A DNA stretch of 7,636 nt, from NCBI GenBank assembly GCA_010671975.1, contig JAAHIA010000240.1, positions 1 to 7,636 of the forward strand, in the 5' to 3' direction. This DNA comes from Leptolyngbya sp. SIO4C1. GTDB lineage: Bacteria; Cyanobacteriota; Cyanobacteriia; Phormidesmidales; Phormidesmidaceae. The notes beneath the pieces were generated by a model. That model was not told the origin of the DNA. It saw nothing but the letters and a program-made list of their open reading frames with translations, and made no database searches. A program made the translations under genes and the position numbers. The stretch's first letter is position 1, and every line of letters starts with the position of its first letter. Below, in pieces: positions 6,090-7,636 of the stretch.

Positions 6090-6110
6090 TCTCAGCGTTT
6101 GACGCTGAGA
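6090..6110. other. Perfect 9-bp hairpin between sppA and aroH
   Basis: TCTCAGCGT (6090-6098), loop TTG, ACGCTGAGA (6102-6110), with two possible G-T pairs extending the base. No T tract follows on either strand, so it is not a standard terminator. It lies 30 bp before the aroH start. A 12-codon frame (ATG 6064 to TGA 6100-6102) ends with its stop codon overlapping the loop and the first base of the second arm. Confidence 0.65.
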
Positions 6111-6140
6111 TTAGACGGTAGTTTGAGATGAGAGAGTCGA

Positions 6141-6557
6141 ATGAGCAGCATGGAAACAGACAGTTGGCGCATACAGGCGATTCGAGGTGCAACGACTATC
6201 GCCGAGAATTCTGAATCGGCCATACGCGATGCCGTTGATGAGCTACTAGAAGCGCTAGAAACTCGCAATCAGCTGGATCCAGCCAATATTATTAGTGCCA
6301 CCTTTTCAGCCACGCGCGACATCGACGCTACCTTTCCAGCTGCGATCGCGCGCACTCGGCCAAGCTGGGACAGCGTTGCCCTGTTAGACGTTCAGCAGAT
6401 GCATGTAGAAGGCAGCCTGCCGCTGTGTATTCGATTTTTAATCCACGCCTATTTACCTCTGCATACCGAAGTTTATCATCCCTATCTAAGAGGAGCCCAG
6501 ACCCTCAGACCCGACTGGTGCCGATCTGCGCTCACCCCGGTTGCCGCGCTTGACTAG
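6141..6557 (+). CDS. aroH: Monofunctional AroH-type chorismate mutase
   Basis: This 138-aa protein is the trimeric pseudo-alpha/beta-barrel type of chorismate mutase, which converts chorismate to prephenate for phenylalanine and tyrosine synthesis in the cytoplasm. It aligns by eye to Bacillus subtilis AroH from IRGATTI onward. Arg15 matches Arg7, Arg71 matches Arg63, Arg98 in CIRFLIH matches Arg90, Tyr115 matches Tyr108 and Arg123 in LRPD matches Arg116. The segment holding catalytic Glu78 in Bacillus reads LLDVQQMHVEGSL here, so a Gln (Q86) lies at that position and an Asp (D83) at the Cys75 position. Length is normal. ATG 6141 is preceded by GAGAG 5 nt upstream; ATG 6150 is an alternative that loses three residues. 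It follows sppA and converges on crtR. Confidence 0.9.
   Translation: MSSMETDSWRIQAIRGATTIAENSESAIRDAVDELLEALETRNQLDPANIISATFSATRDIDATFPAAIARTRPSWDSVALLDVQQMHVEGSLPLCIRFLIHAYLPLHTEVYHPYLRGAQTLRPDWCRSALTPVAALD
6342..6349. repeat. HIP1 palindrome GCGATCGC
   Basis: Located inside aroH, in the segment coding for AAIAR. Confidence 0.9.
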
Positions 6558-6620
6558 TGTGGGCTGCTTGATCAGCGCCTATAGTCCCAAATCCGAAATC
6601 CCAAGTTACAGACAAAGGAT

Positions 6621-6649
6621 AGCTTTAGACCAGCGGTCAGAGCTGTTTT
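6621..6649 (+). terminator. Probable rho-independent terminator of aroH
   Basis: AGCTTTAGACC (6621-6631), loop AGC, GGTCAGAGCT (6635-6644) forms about ten pairs with one bulged A and one G-T pair. G and TTTT (6646-6649) follow. It begins 64 bp after the aroH stop. The short T tract makes it moderate. Confidence 0.5.
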
Positions 6650-6656
6650 GTATCCT

Positions 6657-6676
6657 TCACCTAAAAAATTAGGTGA
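6657..6676. other. Perfect 8-bp hairpin TCACCTAA / TTAGGTGA
   Basis: Arms at 6657-6664 and 6669-6676 enclose AAAA. The right arm shares GGTGA (6672-6676) with the neighbouring crtR terminator stem, so the two hairpins cannot form at once. Confidence 0.7.
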
Positions 6677-6699
6677 TAGAGCTGCAGCACTCTATCACC
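6663..6699 (-). terminator. Rho-independent terminator of crtR
   Basis: On the minus strand a 10-bp stem, GGTGATAGAG (6699-6690) and CTCTATCACC (6681-6672), closes an 8-base loop containing CTGCAG. TAA and six T residues (6668-6663) follow. It begins 62 bp after the crtR stop codon. Stem, loop and T tract are all classic. Confidence 0.8.
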
Positions 6700-6761
6700 C
6701 AGGCTGGCACCCAAACTAGTACCCAACTGAACTTAGCCGAGTGGCGGCTCAAGGCACCCAG

Positions 6762-7636
6762 CTATGGCTCTTTATGATGAAGCCGAATCCCTAGAAATAC
6801 ATCATAGAGAAAGCCCCAAAAATCCTTGCTGCGCATCAGTCCAAGCGACTGCGGAGAGCCCTTTTGATCCAAGAGAGGCTTCATAAACTCATAGGTTGGC
6901 TTGTACTTATACCAAGGAATAGAGGGCCATAGATGATGAACTAAGTGGTAGTTTTGCCCCATAATCAGCAAATTAAGCAGCCAGCCGGGATAAACTCGCG
7001 CATTCTTCCAGCGGTTGCGCTCTTCGAAGGGACGATGCGGCAAGTAGTCAAAAAATAACCCTAAGGCTAGACCAACTACTAGAGCAGGGGAAAACCAAAG
7101 ATTAAATAGATAGTCCAGAAAGTCAAAGCGCCAAGCGCAGTAAATCAGCCCGGCGACGGCAGAGCGGCTCAAAAACCACTCTAGCAGCTCAAATTTGCGC
7201 CACAGGCGCCGCTGAAAAAAGTAGATCTCATGATAGAAAAAGCGGGCTGCAATCAGCCATAGCGGCCCTCCCGTTGAGACAAAATGGTCGGGATCGTTGT
7301 CTGGATCATTTACATGAGCATGGTGCTGCAAATGCACTCGAGTAAAAACCGGGAAAGTGAATCCCAGCATCAAAGCGCTGCCGTGGCCCAAAACAGCATT
7401 AACGATTCGATTCCGATGGGCCGCATTATGAGAGGCATCATGAATGACAGTTCCAACCAGGTGCAGTGCTAGCGTATTTAGCGCAAAACAGCACCAGAAG
7501 GGCATTTCCCAAAAAAAGTAGCCGAAGGCAGAGACAACGACTAACCCGATGGCGGCGATGAACATTAGCAAATTCGGACTAATGCCACCGTCTGCGTCTA
7601 AAAACTTTTTGGGGACCCGTTTTGGAACTGTCAGGG
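6762..7636 (-). CDS. crtR: Beta-carotene hydroxylase CrtR (N-terminus outside window)
   Basis: This di-iron membrane hydroxylase of the fatty-acid-desaturase superfamily adds the 3-hydroxyl groups that turn beta-carotene into zeaxanthin. The frame stays open to the right edge (LTVPKRVPKKFLDADGG then SPNLLMF), so the TTG near 7571 is not the start. 290 residues are visible and only a few tens of residues at most should be missing. Histidine boxes are intact: HDASH (about 65-69 of the visible part), HLQHH (101-105) and HLVHH (230-234). The CrtR-typical DYLPHRPFEERNRWKNARVY precedes the last box, and LWPSIPWYKYKPTYEF follows it. About four membrane helices are visible. The stop is TAG 6764-6762, and a clear terminator follows. 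It converges with aroH. No promoter is visible because the 5' end lies outside. Confidence 0.95.
   Translation of the reverse strand, partial: LTVPKRVPKKFLDADGGISPNLLMFIAAIGLVVVSAFGYFFWEMPFWCCFALNTLALHLVGTVIHDASHNAAHRNRIVNAVLGHGSALMLGFTFPVFTRVHLQHHAHVNDPDNDPDHFVSTGGPLWLIAARFFYHEIYFFQRRLWRKFELLEWFLSRSAVAGLIYCAWRFDFLDYLFNLWFSPALVVGLALGLFFDYLPHRPFEERNRWKNARVYPGWLLNLLIMGQNYHLVHHLWPSIPWYKYKPTYEFMKPLLDQKGSPQSLGLMRSKDFWGFLYDVFLGIRLHHKEP

Overview
The window reads as a cyanobacterial chromosome segment of intermediate GC. Four copies of the HIP1 octamer GCGATCGC lie in 7.6 kb, where about 0.1 would be expected by chance. The gene content fits: a plant/cyanobacteria-type CrtR carotene hydroxylase, a short cyanobacterial-type SppA, an AroH-type chorismate mutase and a glycosyltransferase resembling the pteridine glucosyltransferase BGluT. 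A filamentous Leptolyngbya-like or Synechococcus-like host is a guess from overall protein flavour only.

Layout. Positions 1-486 (+) hold the C-terminal end of a secreted or surface-type low-complexity protein with two different tandem repeats. It converges on a three-gene minus-strand block (3393 down to 532). That block runs from a signal peptide / peptidoglycan-binding / transmembrane / HEAT-repeat protein, through a GT-B glycosyltransferase 49 bp downstream, to a small conserved-looking protein of unknown function that appears to have its own sigma70-type promoter. A gap of about 530 bp without a convincing gene (3394-3925) separates this block from a ten-helix EamA/DMT permease (minus, 4927-3926). 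The permease is divergent from sppA (5128-6003, +), which is followed by aroH (6141-6557, +). The right edge holds crtR on the minus strand (6762 to beyond 7636), convergent with aroH. Facing intrinsic terminators sit in the 204-bp gap between aroH and crtR.

How the genes fit together. Most are independent housekeeping or light-physiology functions: zeaxanthin synthesis (CrtR), the branch from chorismate to phenylalanine/tyrosine (AroH), membrane-associated proteolysis (SppA), pteridine or other small-molecule glycosylation, and metabolite export (EamA). Only the HEAT-to-glycosyltransferase pair looks like a plausible operon. sppA and aroH are co-oriented but separated by 137 bp containing a perfect hairpin.

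I did not find a clearly new multi-gene system: no CRISPR, IS, toxin-antitoxin or phage genes. The signals most worth a second look are the envelope-to-cytoplasm architecture of the PG-binding/HEAT protein, a terminator-like hairpin with T7 in the sppA leader, a Gln at the position of the AroH catalytic Glu, and overlapping mutually exclusive hairpins after crtR.
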